Below are positions 34,608 through 42,548 of a DNA stretch of 52,247 nt, piece after piece. The stretch covers positions 1 to 52,247 of the forward strand of contig JAEXUD010000048.1 in NCBI GenBank assembly GCA_023453025.1. Direction: 5' to 3'. This DNA is from Bacillota bacterium (lineage in GTDB: Bacteria > Bacillota > Clostridia > Tissierellales > Sedimentibacteraceae). Both the position numbers and the translations under genes were made by a program. The first letter of the stretch is position 1. Each line of letters starts with the position of its first letter. The notes beneath the pieces are model-generated. The model was not told where the DNA came from. It saw nothing but the letters and a program-made list of their open reading frames with translations, and did no database searches.

Positions 34608-37019
34608 TTATTTAACTACTATGTTGTATATTTTTCCCGGCACATATATTTCTTTTACTATGTTTTTGCCTTCCAAATATTTATTGATATTTTCATCGTC
34701 TGTTGCCGACTTTCTTGCAGCTTCCACATCAGCATCCTTTGAAACCATAATCTTACCTCTGACCTTGCCGCTGATCTGAACCGGCAGTTCAATTACATCA
34801 TCTATGGTTTTTTCTTCATCCCATATCGGCCAGCTTGATTGGTTAAGCATACCGCCGAAATTCATTTCTTCCCAGATTTCTTCGGCTATATGTGGAGCAA
34901 CAGGATACAGCAGCGCAACAAATGCCTTATATTCGTCTTTTGTTATATAGTTATCACCCGTTACTTCATTTACAAAGCTCATCATAGCGGCAATTGCAGT
35001 ATTGAACTTCATTGCTTCATAATCCTCTGTTACCTTTTTAATGGTTTTATGCATCAGGGATGTGTGCTTTTCTGAATATCCTTCCTCGTCAGTAACAATT
35101 TCCTGAAGCTTCCAGGTTCTGTCAAGAAATCTCTTGCAGCCCTTAACGCTTGAATCATTCCATATGGCATACTTTTCATAGTCTCCTATAAACATGATGT
35201 ATGTCCTCAAGGTATCTGCACCGAATTCATCGATGATGTCATTAGGGTTTACTACATTGCCTCTGGATTTAGACATTTTTTCTCCGTCTGAGCCAAGTAT
35301 CAATCCCTGTGCAGTTCGTTTGGCATATGGCTCCTTAAATGGAACCGCACCGATATCATAAAGGAATCTATGCCAGAATCTTGAATAAATCAAGTGTCTT
35401 GTTACATGCTCCATACCGCCGTTGTACCAGTCAACAGGTCCCCAGTAATCAAATTTCTCTTTTGATGCGATAGCATCATGATTATGAGGATCGATATATC
35501 TGAGGAAATACCATGAAGAACCTGCCCACTGAGGCATGGTGTCTGTTTCTCTCTTTGCATCTTCTCCGCAAACAGGGCATTTTACATTAACCCATTCAGG
35601 AATATTAGCTAACGGAGATTCTCCCGTGTCTGTAGGCTGATATTTTTCCACATCCGGAAGTCTCAAAGGAAGCTCCTCTTCCGGTACAGGAACCATTCCG
35701 CAGTGAGGGCAATGTATTATCGGAATTGGCTCTCCCCAGTATCTTTGTCTGTTGAATGCCCAGTCCTTCATTTTATAGTTTGTTTTAGGCTCCCCTAAGT
35801 TGTTTTCTTTTAAGAAATCAATTATTTTACCAATTGCTTCCTTAACTCTTAATCCGTTCAATATATCTGAATTCACTAGAATTCCGTCTTCAACATCTGT
35901 AAATGCTTCTTCCTGTACGTTTCCGCCTTCTATAACCTCAATTATAGGGATATTGAATTTCTTGGCAAATTCCCAGTCTCTTTCATCATGTGCAGGAACG
36001 CCCATAATTGCTCCTGTTCCATAACCCATCATTACATAATCTGCAACCCACACAGGTACTTCTTCTCCTGATACAGGGTTTATTGCTGTAAGACCTTTTA
36101 TTTCAACGCCTGTTTTGTCTTTAGCTAGCTGCACTCTTTCAAATTCTGTCTTTTTTCTCGACTGCTCCTGATATTCATGAATTACATCCATATTGGTAAT
36201 TCTGGAGGCATATTTTTCCAGGAAGGGATGCTCAGGAGCTATAACCATGAAGGTTACTCCATACAAGGTATCCGGTCTTGTGGTGAAAACCCTCAGATTA
36301 TCCTCGGTATCCTTTAATTTAAAATCAACCTCGGCACCGTATGAACGACCTATCCAGTTTTCCTGCTCCAGCCTTATTCTTGGAAGATAATTTACTTCAT
36401 TTAACCCTTCTAACAATTTATCGGCATATTCTCTGATTTTCAAGAACCATACGTCTTTCTCCATCTGAACGACTTCATTTCCGCAGCGGTCGCACACTCC
36501 GTTTTGCGAATCTTCATTTGCCAGAACAACCTTACAGTGGTTGCAAAAGTTAACATATGATTTATCTTTGAACGCCAGGCCGTGCTTAAACAACTGCAGA
36601 AATATCCACTGTGTCCATTTGAAGTATTCAGGATCTGTCGTATCAACTGTTCTTGTCCAGTCAAAGGAATATCCCGTTGCTTTTAACTGCTGTGTAAAAA
36701 CCTTAATATTTTTATCAGTTACCTGTCTTGGATGTATTCCTGTCTGTATGGCATAGTTTTCTGTCGGCAGTCCGAAGGCATCCCAGCCTATAGGAAACAA
36801 AACATTGAACCCTTCTAATCTTCTTTTTCTGGAAATAACCTCAAGAGATGTGTAAGCACGTATGTGACCTACATGCAGACCCACACCTGATGGATATGGG
36901 AATTCCACCAATCCATAAAATTTCTTTTTGTCTGAATTATCATCAGCTTTAAACGTTTCATTTTTTTCCCAAATATCCTGCCACTTTTTTTCAATGAAAC
37001 TGGGATTGTATGATTTCAT
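34608..37019 (-). CDS. leuS: Leucyl-tRNA synthetase
   Basis: An 803-aa class I synthetase charging tRNA-Leu. The HIGH motif appears as PYPSGVGLHVGH near residue 42-53 and KMSKS as GEKMSKSRGN near 580. The editing (CP1) domain lies between (TTRPDTLYGVTFMVIAPEHP). Zinc-ligand cysteines occur in FCNHCKVVLANE and CDRCGNEVV. Length is normal for the bacterial type. It is preceded by a T-box with a leucine specifier, so uncharged tRNA-Leu induces it. Confidence 0.98.
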   Translation of the reverse strand: MKSYNPSFIEKKWQDIWEKNETFKADDNSDKKKFYGLVEFPYPSGVGLHVGHIRAYTSLEVISRKRRLEGFNVLFPIGWDAFGLPTENYAIQTGIHPRQVTDKNIKVFTQQLKATGYSFDWTRTVDTTDPEYFKWTQWIFLQLFKHGLAFKDKSYVNFCNHCKVVLANEDSQNGVCDRCGNEVVQMEKDVWFLKIREYADKLLEGLNEVNYLPRIRLEQENWIGRSYGAEVDFKLKDTEDNLRVFTTRPDTLYGVTFMVIAPEHPFLEKYASRITNMDVIHEYQEQSRKKTEFERVQLAKDKTGVEIKGLTAINPVSGEEVPVWVADYVMMGYGTGAIMGVPAHDERDWEFAKKFNIPIIEVIEGGNVQEEAFTDVEDGILVNSDILNGLRVKEAIGKIIDFLKENNLGEPKTNYKMKDWAFNRQRYWGEPIPIIHCPHCGMVPVPEEELPLRLPDVEKYQPTDTGESPLANIPEWVNVKCPVCGEDAKRETDTMPQWAGSSWYFLRYIDPHNHDAIASKEKFDYWGPVDWYNGGMEHVTRHLIYSRFWHRFLYDIGAVPFKEPYAKRTAQGLILGSDGEKMSKSRGNVVNPNDIIDEFGADTLRTYIMFIGDYEKYAIWNDSSVKGCKRFLDRTWKLQEIVTDEEGYSEKHTSLMHKTIKKVTEDYEAMKFNTAIAAMMSFVNEVTGDNYITKDEYKAFVALLYPVAPHIAEEIWEEMNFGGMLNQSSWPIWDEEKTIDDVIELPVQISGKVRGKIMVSKDADVEAARKSATDDENINKYLEGKNIVKEIYVPGKIYNIVVK

Positions 37020-37084
37020 TTTATTCCTCCATTATCTTTATTATTTAAATCAAATTTTTCCGGCTCCAACCTTTATAAGACGGG

Positions 37085-37312
37085 AATACAAAAATAGCCG
37101 CCATCCCATGCTGGGACGAAGACTATCCGCGGTACCACCCAAATTAGGCATAAAGCCTCACTCTATCATGTAACGGTTTTATCCGTTTGAAACTACTTTG
37201 TTCGTTTCAAATACTCATGGACGAGTTCAATTTTCACATTGCTGCCTTTCACCATGCGACAACTCTCTATAAATATGTACAAATCTACTACTTCCAATCA
37301 CAGTAATTTATT
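37085..37312 (-). promoter_or_regulatory. T-box riboswitch of leuS (Leu specifier)
   Basis: On the minus strand the T-box GGGTGGTACCGCGG is at 37127-37140 and pairs with the acceptor end of uncharged tRNA. A terminator stem (TCCC / GGGA) with GGCGGCTATTTTT follows down to about 37085. Upstream lies Stem I, with GGTGAAAGGC and the specifier region TGAACTCGTCC, in which CTC is a leucine codon. Translation of leuS starts about 65 nt after the terminator. This is transcription control by tRNA-Leu charging. Confidence 0.93.
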
Positions 37313-37441
37313 CACTTTCTTTCGTATTATATCAGAACAGATTTTTTAATGCAATAATAATTTTCAAATTCCAAATAAAAATTGATTATATATACATTAT
37401 ATGATAAACTTTCTATATTACACACAACCAGAGGTTAATAA

Positions 37442-38590
37442 ATGAAAACTTTAAAAACAAATAAAAATACTTTAGTGTATATTTTAACTCTTTTATTTTC
37501 AATTTTATTTATAGCTGTCGGCTTTCAAACGAACAAATTTGAATTTAATCACGAGGAAATGGGAAAAACCTATATCGCAGAGGTATCAGCTATAAATGAT
37601 GTTAAAGAAGAGGAAATGGATTACGGTTATGAAAAAATGCTTTCAAAAACAATTAGTTTCACTGCCGAGATTAAAAGCTCTGATTTGAAGTCAACTCAAG
37701 TGGAGGCCTTCCAATATATTGATGAGGCAGTTGCAATAAATCCAAAGGAAATAGAAGTTGGAGATAAGATTTTAATTTCCGAGCTTAGTTCAAGAATAAA
37801 TTATGAGGAAAATGTGTGGACCTTTATTGAATACTACAGGACAAATTCACTTATAATGATTGCATTGATATTTTTTGCTTTGCTTCTTCTGTTTTGCAGA
37901 AAAAAGGGATTAAATACAATTCTGTCATTAATAATCACATGCATGGCAATTTTTATGGTTTTTATACCTTCAATTCTAAGCGGCAAAAACGTTTATATTT
38001 CTTCAATAATAATTTGTATTTTCATAATTCTTACAAGCCTGTTTATAATACATGGTTCTCACAAAAAAACCCTGTGCGCCATAGTTGGGAATTTAGGAGG
38101 CCTTGCTGCCGCAGGAATCCTTTCATACATAATAAGCAATGCTCTTGATCTTACTGGTTTAATTGATGAGGATTCAATGTTTTTGTTAATGATAAACCCG
38201 GAAAATCCAATTAATTTAAAAGCAATTCTCTGGAGCACCATAGTTATAGGTTCATTGGGTGCAGTTATGGATATTTCAATGTCAATTGCCTCTGCAATAA
38301 ATGAGCTTGCGGAAAACATTGAAAATAAAAGCTTTAAAGTATTTCTGAGATCCGGCTTGAATATAGGACAGGATTCAATAGGAACCATGACAAGCACATT
38401 GGTTCTGGCTTATATCGGAAGCTCCCTGTCCGTTGTGCTATTGTTCATGGTTTACAACAAAGATCTCCTGCACCTGATAAACCTGGAAATGATAGTTTAT
38501 GAAATACTGCAGGCTATAATAGGAAGCATGGGAATTTTGCTTGCAATCCCCATTACTTCCCTGTTTTCAGCATATATTTTCAGCAAATAA
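37442..38590 (+). CDS. YibE/F family membrane protein
   Basis: A 382-aa integral membrane protein. One N-terminal membrane helix (YILTLLFSILFIAVGF) is followed by about 100 residues of extracytoplasmic beta-rich domain. A membrane part of about seven segments follows (NSLIMIALIFFALLLLFC, GLNTILSLIITCMAIFMVFIPSIL and others). The family block ATIVIGSLGAVMDISMSIASA-like sequence is present as WSTIVIGSLGAVMDISMSIA. Function unknown; the fold resembles multidrug permeases in general. ATG follows AGAGGTTAATAA. It is a lone plus-strand gene whose stop codon directly abuts the stop codon of the opposing NifX-like gene. Confidence 0.88.
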   Translation: MKTLKTNKNTLVYILTLLFSILFIAVGFQTNKFEFNHEEMGKTYIAEVSAINDVKEEEMDYGYEKMLSKTISFTAEIKSSDLKSTQVEAFQYIDEAVAINPKEIEVGDKILISELSSRINYEENVWTFIEYYRTNSLIMIALIFFALLLLFCRKKGLNTILSLIITCMAIFMVFIPSILSGKNVYISSIIICIFIILTSLFIIHGSHKKTLCAIVGNLGGLAAAGILSYIISNALDLTGLIDEDSMFLLMINPENPINLKAILWSTIVIGSLGAVMDISMSIASAINELAENIENKSFKVFLRSGLNIGQDSIGTMTSTLVLAYIGSSLSVVLLFMVYNKDLLHLINLEMIVYEILQAIIGSMGILLAIPITSLFSAYIFSK

Positions 38591-38950
38591 CTATTTACCG
38601 TGAAATCCGGGATGAAATTCATTTAATAAATGAAGATTATCCGAAAGAAACTCATTGATGTTTTCCTGCAAGGTGCCGGGTATTGACTGATAAACCAATA
38701 CTTCGGCATTTTTTAATATGCCGCTTGCATTTTCACCGCATCTTGGAGCAATTAAAACCTTAACACCTATGTCAGCAATAACCTGGGATGCCCTTATACC
38801 TGCAGCACCTTGATTTAAAACAGCACTGTTATCTAAAAATTCACTTTGCTTGGTTACAGTATTATAAATCAAAAAATAAGGTGCTCTGCCGTAAGTATCA
38901 TTCACATTTGAATCTAAACCTTTGCTTTCTGCCGGTATTGCAATTTTCAT
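38591..38950 (-). CDS. NifB/NifX-type metallocluster-binding protein
   Basis: A 119-aa single-domain protein of the dinitrogenase iron-molybdenum cofactor-binding family. MKIAIPAESKGLDSNVNDTYG, PYFLIYN and GIRASQVIADIGVKVLIAPRCGENA are the conserved parts. Such stand-alone members are common in anaerobes without nitrogenase and are thought to carry Fe-S or Mo-Fe-S clusters. It is 34 bp after the DUF5320 gene, in one operon under the palindromic operators at 39235-39284, close to Mrp-type cluster ATPases. Confidence 0.92.
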   Translation of the reverse strand: MKIAIPAESKGLDSNVNDTYGRAPYFLIYNTVTKQSEFLDNSAVLNQGAAGIRASQVIADIGVKVLIAPRCGENASGILKNAEVLVYQSIPGTLQENINEFLSDNLHLLNEFHPGFHGK

Positions 38951-38984
38951 TTATACCTCCATAATCATATAAATTTTTCTGACA

Positions 38985-39212
38985 CTATAATTCATTCAAT
39001 TCTTTTTCAACCGCATTTAATTGATTTTTAAGAATTTCTTTTTTATTAAGAAGAAATTCCTTATCTGATGCGAATTCAAATCTGCATCCATAGCCATGAC
39101 CATTTCCTAATCCATAATTAAATCTCCTATAACAAAGGTTGTTCATCATACCAAAACCTCGTCTGCTTGCTGCACCCACCCATAATGGGCCTGTTCCATC
39201 TCTTCTCGGCAT
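38985..39212 (-). CDS. DUF5320 family small protein
   Basis: A 75-aa protein with the family start MPRRDGTGPLWVGAASRRGFG, a glycine-rich aromatic middle (NYGLGNGHGYG) and a C-terminal coiled coil (EFLLNKKEILKNQLNAVEKELNEL). Function unknown; regularly found beside NifX-like and Mrp/NBP35 proteins, as here. The ATG follows AGGAGGTGATGAT. First gene after the operator-bearing promoter at 39235-39284. Confidence 0.88.
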   Translation of the reverse strand: MPRRDGTGPLWVGAASRRGFGMMNNLCYRRFNYGLGNGHGYGCRFEFASDKEFLLNKKEILKNQLNAVEKELNEL

Positions 39213-39234
39213 ATCATCACCTCCTATTTATTAT

Positions 39235-39285
39235 TGACATATGTCACTTATAATTATATTATACATGTTTTATGACATATGTCAA
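39235..39285 (-). promoter_or_regulatory. Promoter with two TGACATATGTCA operators (DUF5320-NifX operon)
   Basis: Two perfect 12-bp palindromes TGACATATGTCA lie at 39235-39246 and 39273-39284, centres 38 bp apart. On the minus strand TTGACA (39280-39285) is embedded in the upstream palindrome, and TATAAT (39258-39263) follows 16 bp later. The second palindrome lies just after the predicted start. This arrangement suggests repression. Confidence 0.85.
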
Positions 39286-39300
39286 TAATAAATTTAAAAA

Positions 39301-39327
39301 AATAACTGCTACTTAATAGCAGTTATT
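39301..39327 (-). terminator. Terminator overlapping the DUF134 stop codon
   Basis: AATAACTGCT and AGCAGTTATT are perfect 10-bp arms with a 7-nt loop. On the minus strand a run of Ts follows. The gene's stop codon lies in the first arm. Confidence 0.9.
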
Positions 39328-39694
39328 TTGCTTCATTATTTTCAAACACTCTTCCGCATCTTCGTCTGCGGCATTCTTCATTGCAAAAAGCACCTTCACC
39401 ATCGCACAGCTTATAATCTCCGCCTTCAATTCTAAGTACTTTACCATTCACCAATGATTCAGCTAATTTTTTTCTGGCATCGCTGTATATTCCTTGAACA
39501 GTTGTGCGTGCCACACTCATTTGTGAGGCGCATTCTTCCTGTGATAATCCTTCTAAATCTATGAGTCTTATGGTTTCATATTCATCTACAGTCATATACA
39601 CAACAATATCTTCATTTGCAGTTGAATCTAGAGGTCCAAACCGACTGCTGTCAGGCAGACAGCATACCTTTCTCCACTTCCTAGGTCTTGGCAT
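39323..39694 (-). CDS. DUF134 (UPF0251) DNA-binding protein, candidate regulator
   Basis: A 123-aa protein with the family start MPRPRKWRKVCCLPDSSRFGP and a sigma-70 region-4-like helix-turn-helix (TVDEYETIRLIDLEGLSQ, EECASQMSVARTTVQGIYSDARKKL). A C-terminal cysteine cluster (CDGEGAFCNEECRRRRCG) and the N-terminal VCC could bind a metal or Fe-S cluster, suggesting a redox- or metal-sensing regulator. The ATG at 39694 (CGGAGTG upstream) gives the family start; 39721 is a longer alternative. Its place beside the Mrp/NifX genes makes it the best candidate to bind the TGACATATGTCA sites; that link is inference. Confidence 0.88.
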   Translation of the reverse strand: MPRPRKWRKVCCLPDSSRFGPLDSTANEDIVVYMTVDEYETIRLIDLEGLSQEECASQMSVARTTVQGIYSDARKKLAESLVNGKVLRIEGGDYKLCDGEGAFCNEECRRRRCGRVFENNEAK

Positions 39695-39733
39695 ATTAAC
39701 ACTCCGTTTTAAATTAAACATATTTTTCTAATC

Positions 39734-39761
39734 ATTATATCACTTATGATGTTAAAGTCAA
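39734..39761 (-). promoter_or_regulatory. Putative promoter of the DUF134 gene
   Basis: On the minus strand TTGACT (39756-39761) and TATAAT (39734-39739) are 16 bp apart. No good copy of the TGACATATGTCA palindrome overlaps it, unlike the neighbouring promoters. Confidence 0.6.
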
Positions 39762-39810
39762 ACAATTAATAGGCAATCTGCTTCTGACTGATTTTATCAG
39801 GCGTGCTGCT

Positions 39811-40656
39811 TTATTTTTTTCTCTTCCATTCATTATTTTCAATAATTTCTGCTGCAGAAACAAACAAACTGTCGTCACAAAGCTCCACCAACCCCTTATC
39901 GACTGATGCTGCTATGTTTGGATCAATGGGCAGCTTTGTAATGACATTTAAATTATGTTTTTTAGCAATCTCATCTATTTTGCTTTCGCCAAAAATTTTA
40001 TATTCTTTATCACAATCCGGACATTTAAAATATGACATATTCTCAACAATACCGATTACCGGAACATTCATGTTTTCAGCCATTTTAACAGCCTTCTCCA
40101 CAATCATGGAAACCAGCTCCTGAGGTGATGTCACAACAATAATACCGTCAACGGGAATTGACTGGAATACCGTAAGCGGTACATCTCCCGTGCCCGGAGG
40201 CATGTCAACAAACATATAGTCAATATTTTCCCATATTACCTCGGACCAGAATTGTTTAACAACACCGGCTATAATCGGACCTCTCCAGATAACCGGATCA
40301 GTATCATTTTCTAACAATAGATTTATTGAAATTATATTTATTCCGGTCTTGCTTTTAGCCGGAATAATACCATACTCACTGCCGTTTACCTTTTCAGTAA
40401 TTCCAAATGCTTTTGGTATGGATGGACCTGTAATATCTGCGTCTAATATGGCGACATTGTGGTCTAGTCTTTTCATAGTTGTTGCCAGCATTGATGTTAC
40501 GAAGGATTTTCCGACTCCTCCTTTTCCGCTTACTATACCGATAACCTTCTTCACGCTGCTCTTCTCATTAAGATGTTCCAAAAATTCATTTTCTTCTTTC
40601 CTGCTTTCGCAGCTTTGACTGCATGAACTGCAATTTGAATTACAATTTTCACTCAT
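39811..40656 (-). CDS. Mrp/NBP35-type Fe-S cluster carrier ATPase
   Basis: A 281-aa P-loop protein that assembles and transfers Fe-S clusters. An N-terminal cysteine cluster (NCNSNCSSCSQSC) of NBP35 type precedes the deviant Walker A GIVSGKGGVGKS near residue 41-52. MPPGTGDVPL and the Cys pair CPDC (about 215) mark the ATPase and cluster-bridging site. It follows the second MinD-like ATPase by about 15 bp and is the third gene of an operon starting at the operators near 42400. Probably serves the NifX-like protein or a metalloenzyme elsewhere in the genome. Confidence 0.93.
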   Translation of the reverse strand: MSENCNSNCSSCSQSCESRKEENEFLEHLNEKSSVKKVIGIVSGKGGVGKSFVTSMLATTMKRLDHNVAILDADITGPSIPKAFGITEKVNGSEYGIIPAKSKTGINIISINLLLENDTDPVIWRGPIIAGVVKQFWSEVIWENIDYMFVDMPPGTGDVPLTVFQSIPVDGIIVVTSPQELVSMIVEKAVKMAENMNVPVIGIVENMSYFKCPDCDKEYKIFGESKIDEIAKKHNLNVITKLPIDPNIAASVDKGLVELCDDSLFVSAAEIIENNEWKRKK

Positions 40657-40670
40657 TTTTCTTTTTTCTC

Positions 40671-41528
40671 CTAGTCATATAAAATATCAATTGATTTATT
40701 ATAAATATTACGCACGGCACGTCCTGCCGCACAATCTATATCAACAATAGTATAACCATTGTTAATAGCTTTAACTGCATTATGGTCAAATGGAATCTCA
40801 CCAATAAAATTTATGTTGTCTTTATTGCAATACATCTTTATTTTATCAGAAATTTCCCTATTTGTGTCATATTTATTTACACAAACTGCTAATTTTGTTT
40901 TAAAACTTGCAGCGGTTTCAATAATTCGCCTCATGTCGCTTATCCCTGAAACAGAAGGTTCTGCTACTATTAAAACCATATTAACTCCGCTTATCGAAGC
41001 AATAACCGGACAGCCTATGCCTGGAGAACCATCAATTATAGCTAATTCTGCTTTTGAATTAAGCCTCATTTGCTTTTTAACTTCTGTTACCAGCATTCCG
41101 GAGTTACCGCTTCCCATTTTCAACTCAGCAGTAGAAAAAACAGTATCCTTGCCGGTATAAAGCATTAAATCTCCTGCCTTGAAATCATTCATTGCCACAG
41201 CAGAAGCCGGACATATGACCTCACACACGCCGCAGCCCTCGCAATCATAATTATTTACTTTATAAGCATTGTCTTTACTAATAGCGCCAAACCGGCAATT
41301 CATCCTGCATAAGTCGCATTGAATACATTTATCTTTATCAATTGATGCTTTTTTCATACCATAATAATCTGATATTTTAGGTTCATCATGTTCCATTATC
41401 AAATGAAGGTTTGGTGCATCCACATCACAATCAGCATACGCCTTGGCCTCAGATAGTCTGACAAACGCACTGGCAACAGTAGTTTTTCCGGTTCCTCCCT
41501 TGCCGCTAAGAATTAACAGCTGCTTCAT
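40671..41528 (-). CDS. MinD-like ATPase with inserted ferredoxin domain (2)
   Basis: A 285-aa P-loop ATPase with Walker A LILSGKGGTGKTT at the start and two [4Fe-4S] motifs inserted near 65-110 (CIQCDLCRMNC, CEGCGVCEVICP). The catalytic DGSPGIGCPV is near 175. This domain build (MinD superfamily plus ferredoxin) occurs as adjacent pairs in many anaerobes and is thought to take part in Fe-S or metal-cluster handling; the exact substrate is unknown. I use the ATG at 41528, after AGGAGGTTTCTT; it overlaps the end of the partner gene by 23 bp, and a longer start at 41576 overlaps more. Confidence 0.9.
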   Translation of the reverse strand: MKQLLILSGKGGTGKTTVASAFVRLSEAKAYADCDVDAPNLHLIMEHDEPKISDYYGMKKASIDKDKCIQCDLCRMNCRFGAISKDNAYKVNNYDCEGCGVCEVICPASAVAMNDFKAGDLMLYTGKDTVFSTAELKMGSGNSGMLVTEVKKQMRLNSKAELAIIDGSPGIGCPVIASISGVNMVLIVAEPSVSGISDMRRIIETAASFKTKLAVCVNKYDTNREISDKIKMYCNKDNINFIGEIPFDHNAVKAINNGYTIVDIDCAAGRAVRNIYNKSIDILYD

Positions 41529-42360
41529 AAGAAACCTCCTTGATAATTTCTCGGAGCAAATTATTGAACATTTCATAGTAATTATTTTCTCTGACAGCTA
41601 TTTGTCCATTAGAATTTAATCTGCCCAGCTTATTTTCAAATGGAATTTTGCCGAGAATTTTTATGTTATTGCTCAGGCAAAACAATTCCGCAGGATTTTT
41701 TTCATCCAGACATTTGTTCAATACTGCTCCAAAGGGCTTACTCAATAACTTGACAAGTTTAAATATCATTTCCAGATTATGAACACCAAATATTGTAGGC
41801 TCGGCAACAAATACGCAATAATCTGCATCTTTGATACTTTCTGTAACACTGCATCCGCTGCCGGGAGGACAGTCAATAAATGTATACTTCTTGTCATCAG
41901 TGCTTTTGGATAAAAGCTTTTTAATGATTGAAACTCCCGTTTCTTCTCCGATGTTCATTATTCCTGTAATCACCTTTATATCATTGGAAATGCCCTCTTG
42001 GATTTCTCCTACCGTTTTTTCTTTTTCTGTCAATGCGTTTTTCGGACACAGCAATGTACATCCCCCACATGAATGGCATATTTCTTCAAATATTATAAGA
42101 TTATCTTTAATGTAAGCAAGTGCATTGAATTTGCAGAATTCCACGCAGGTTCTGCACCCACTGCACAGAGATTTATTTACCGATGGAATTTTTACTGTCA
42201 CCTTTTCCTTTTTTATAATCTCAGGTTCAAAAAACAAATGACCGTTTGGTTCCTCTACATCACAGTCAATATAACAAGCATTTTGCGAAGCTGACGCCAA
42301 GTTTACAGATACCAATGTTTTTCCCGTCCCGCCCTTGCCGCTTAAAACAGCAATTTTCAT
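41506..42360 (-). CDS. MinD-like ATPase with inserted ferredoxin domain (1)
   Basis: A 284-aa paralogue of the next gene, with Walker A AVLSGKGGTGKTL, two cluster motifs (CSGCRTCVEFC, CHSCGGCTLLCP) and CPPGSGCSVTES at the ATPase switch. The two paralogues overlap and probably form a heterodimer. First gene of the operon 42360-39811, with GGAGGCTATTCA before its ATG and the operator-promoter at 42392-42444 about 30 bp upstream. Confidence 0.9.
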   Translation of the reverse strand: MKIAVLSGKGGTGKTLVSVNLASASQNACYIDCDVEEPNGHLFFEPEIIKKEKVTVKIPSVNKSLCSGCRTCVEFCKFNALAYIKDNLIIFEEICHSCGGCTLLCPKNALTEKEKTVGEIQEGISNDIKVITGIMNIGEETGVSIIKKLLSKSTDDKKYTFIDCPPGSGCSVTESIKDADYCVFVAEPTIFGVHNLEMIFKLVKLLSKPFGAVLNKCLDEKNPAELFCLSNNIKILGKIPFENKLGRLNSNGQIAVRENNYYEMFNNLLREIIKEVSYEAAVNS

Positions 42361-42391
42361 TGAATAGCCTCCGTTTAATTAAAATAGTTTA

Positions 42392-42444
42392 TGACATATG
42401 TCGTCAATTAATTTTATTATATTAGCATTTATGTCATATGTCAA
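42392..42444 (-). promoter_or_regulatory. Promoter with two operators (ATPase-Mrp operon)
   Basis: Two palindromes, each 11 of 12 to TGACATATGTCA, lie at 42392-42403 and 42432-42443, centres 40 bp apart. On the minus strand TTGACA (42439-42444) overlaps the upstream site, and TATAAT (42416-42421) follows after 17 bp. Same layout as at 39235-39285. Confidence 0.83.
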
Positions 42445-42480
42445 TAACTATTAGGTAAATAGAAAAACCTTAATAAACAT

Positions 42481-42518
42481 AAAAGAACCTTACAGATTTT
42501 TAATGTCTGGGTTCTTTT
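42481..42518 (-). terminator. Terminator after the glutamate-synthase-like gene
   Basis: AAAAGAACC and GGTTCTTTT are perfect outer arms, with inner CAGA/TCTG pairing. It lies about 30 bp after the stop codon and before the operator region of the next operon. Confidence 0.82.
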
Positions 42519-42548
42519 ATATATTTTATTTTTTTATTCGTCAAATGT

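Noticed and set aside
39762..39810. A terminator between mrp and the DUF134 gene
   Set aside because: Only a 5-bp CTGAT/ATCAG stem is present, with no T-run directly after. Read-through into DUF134 is possible.
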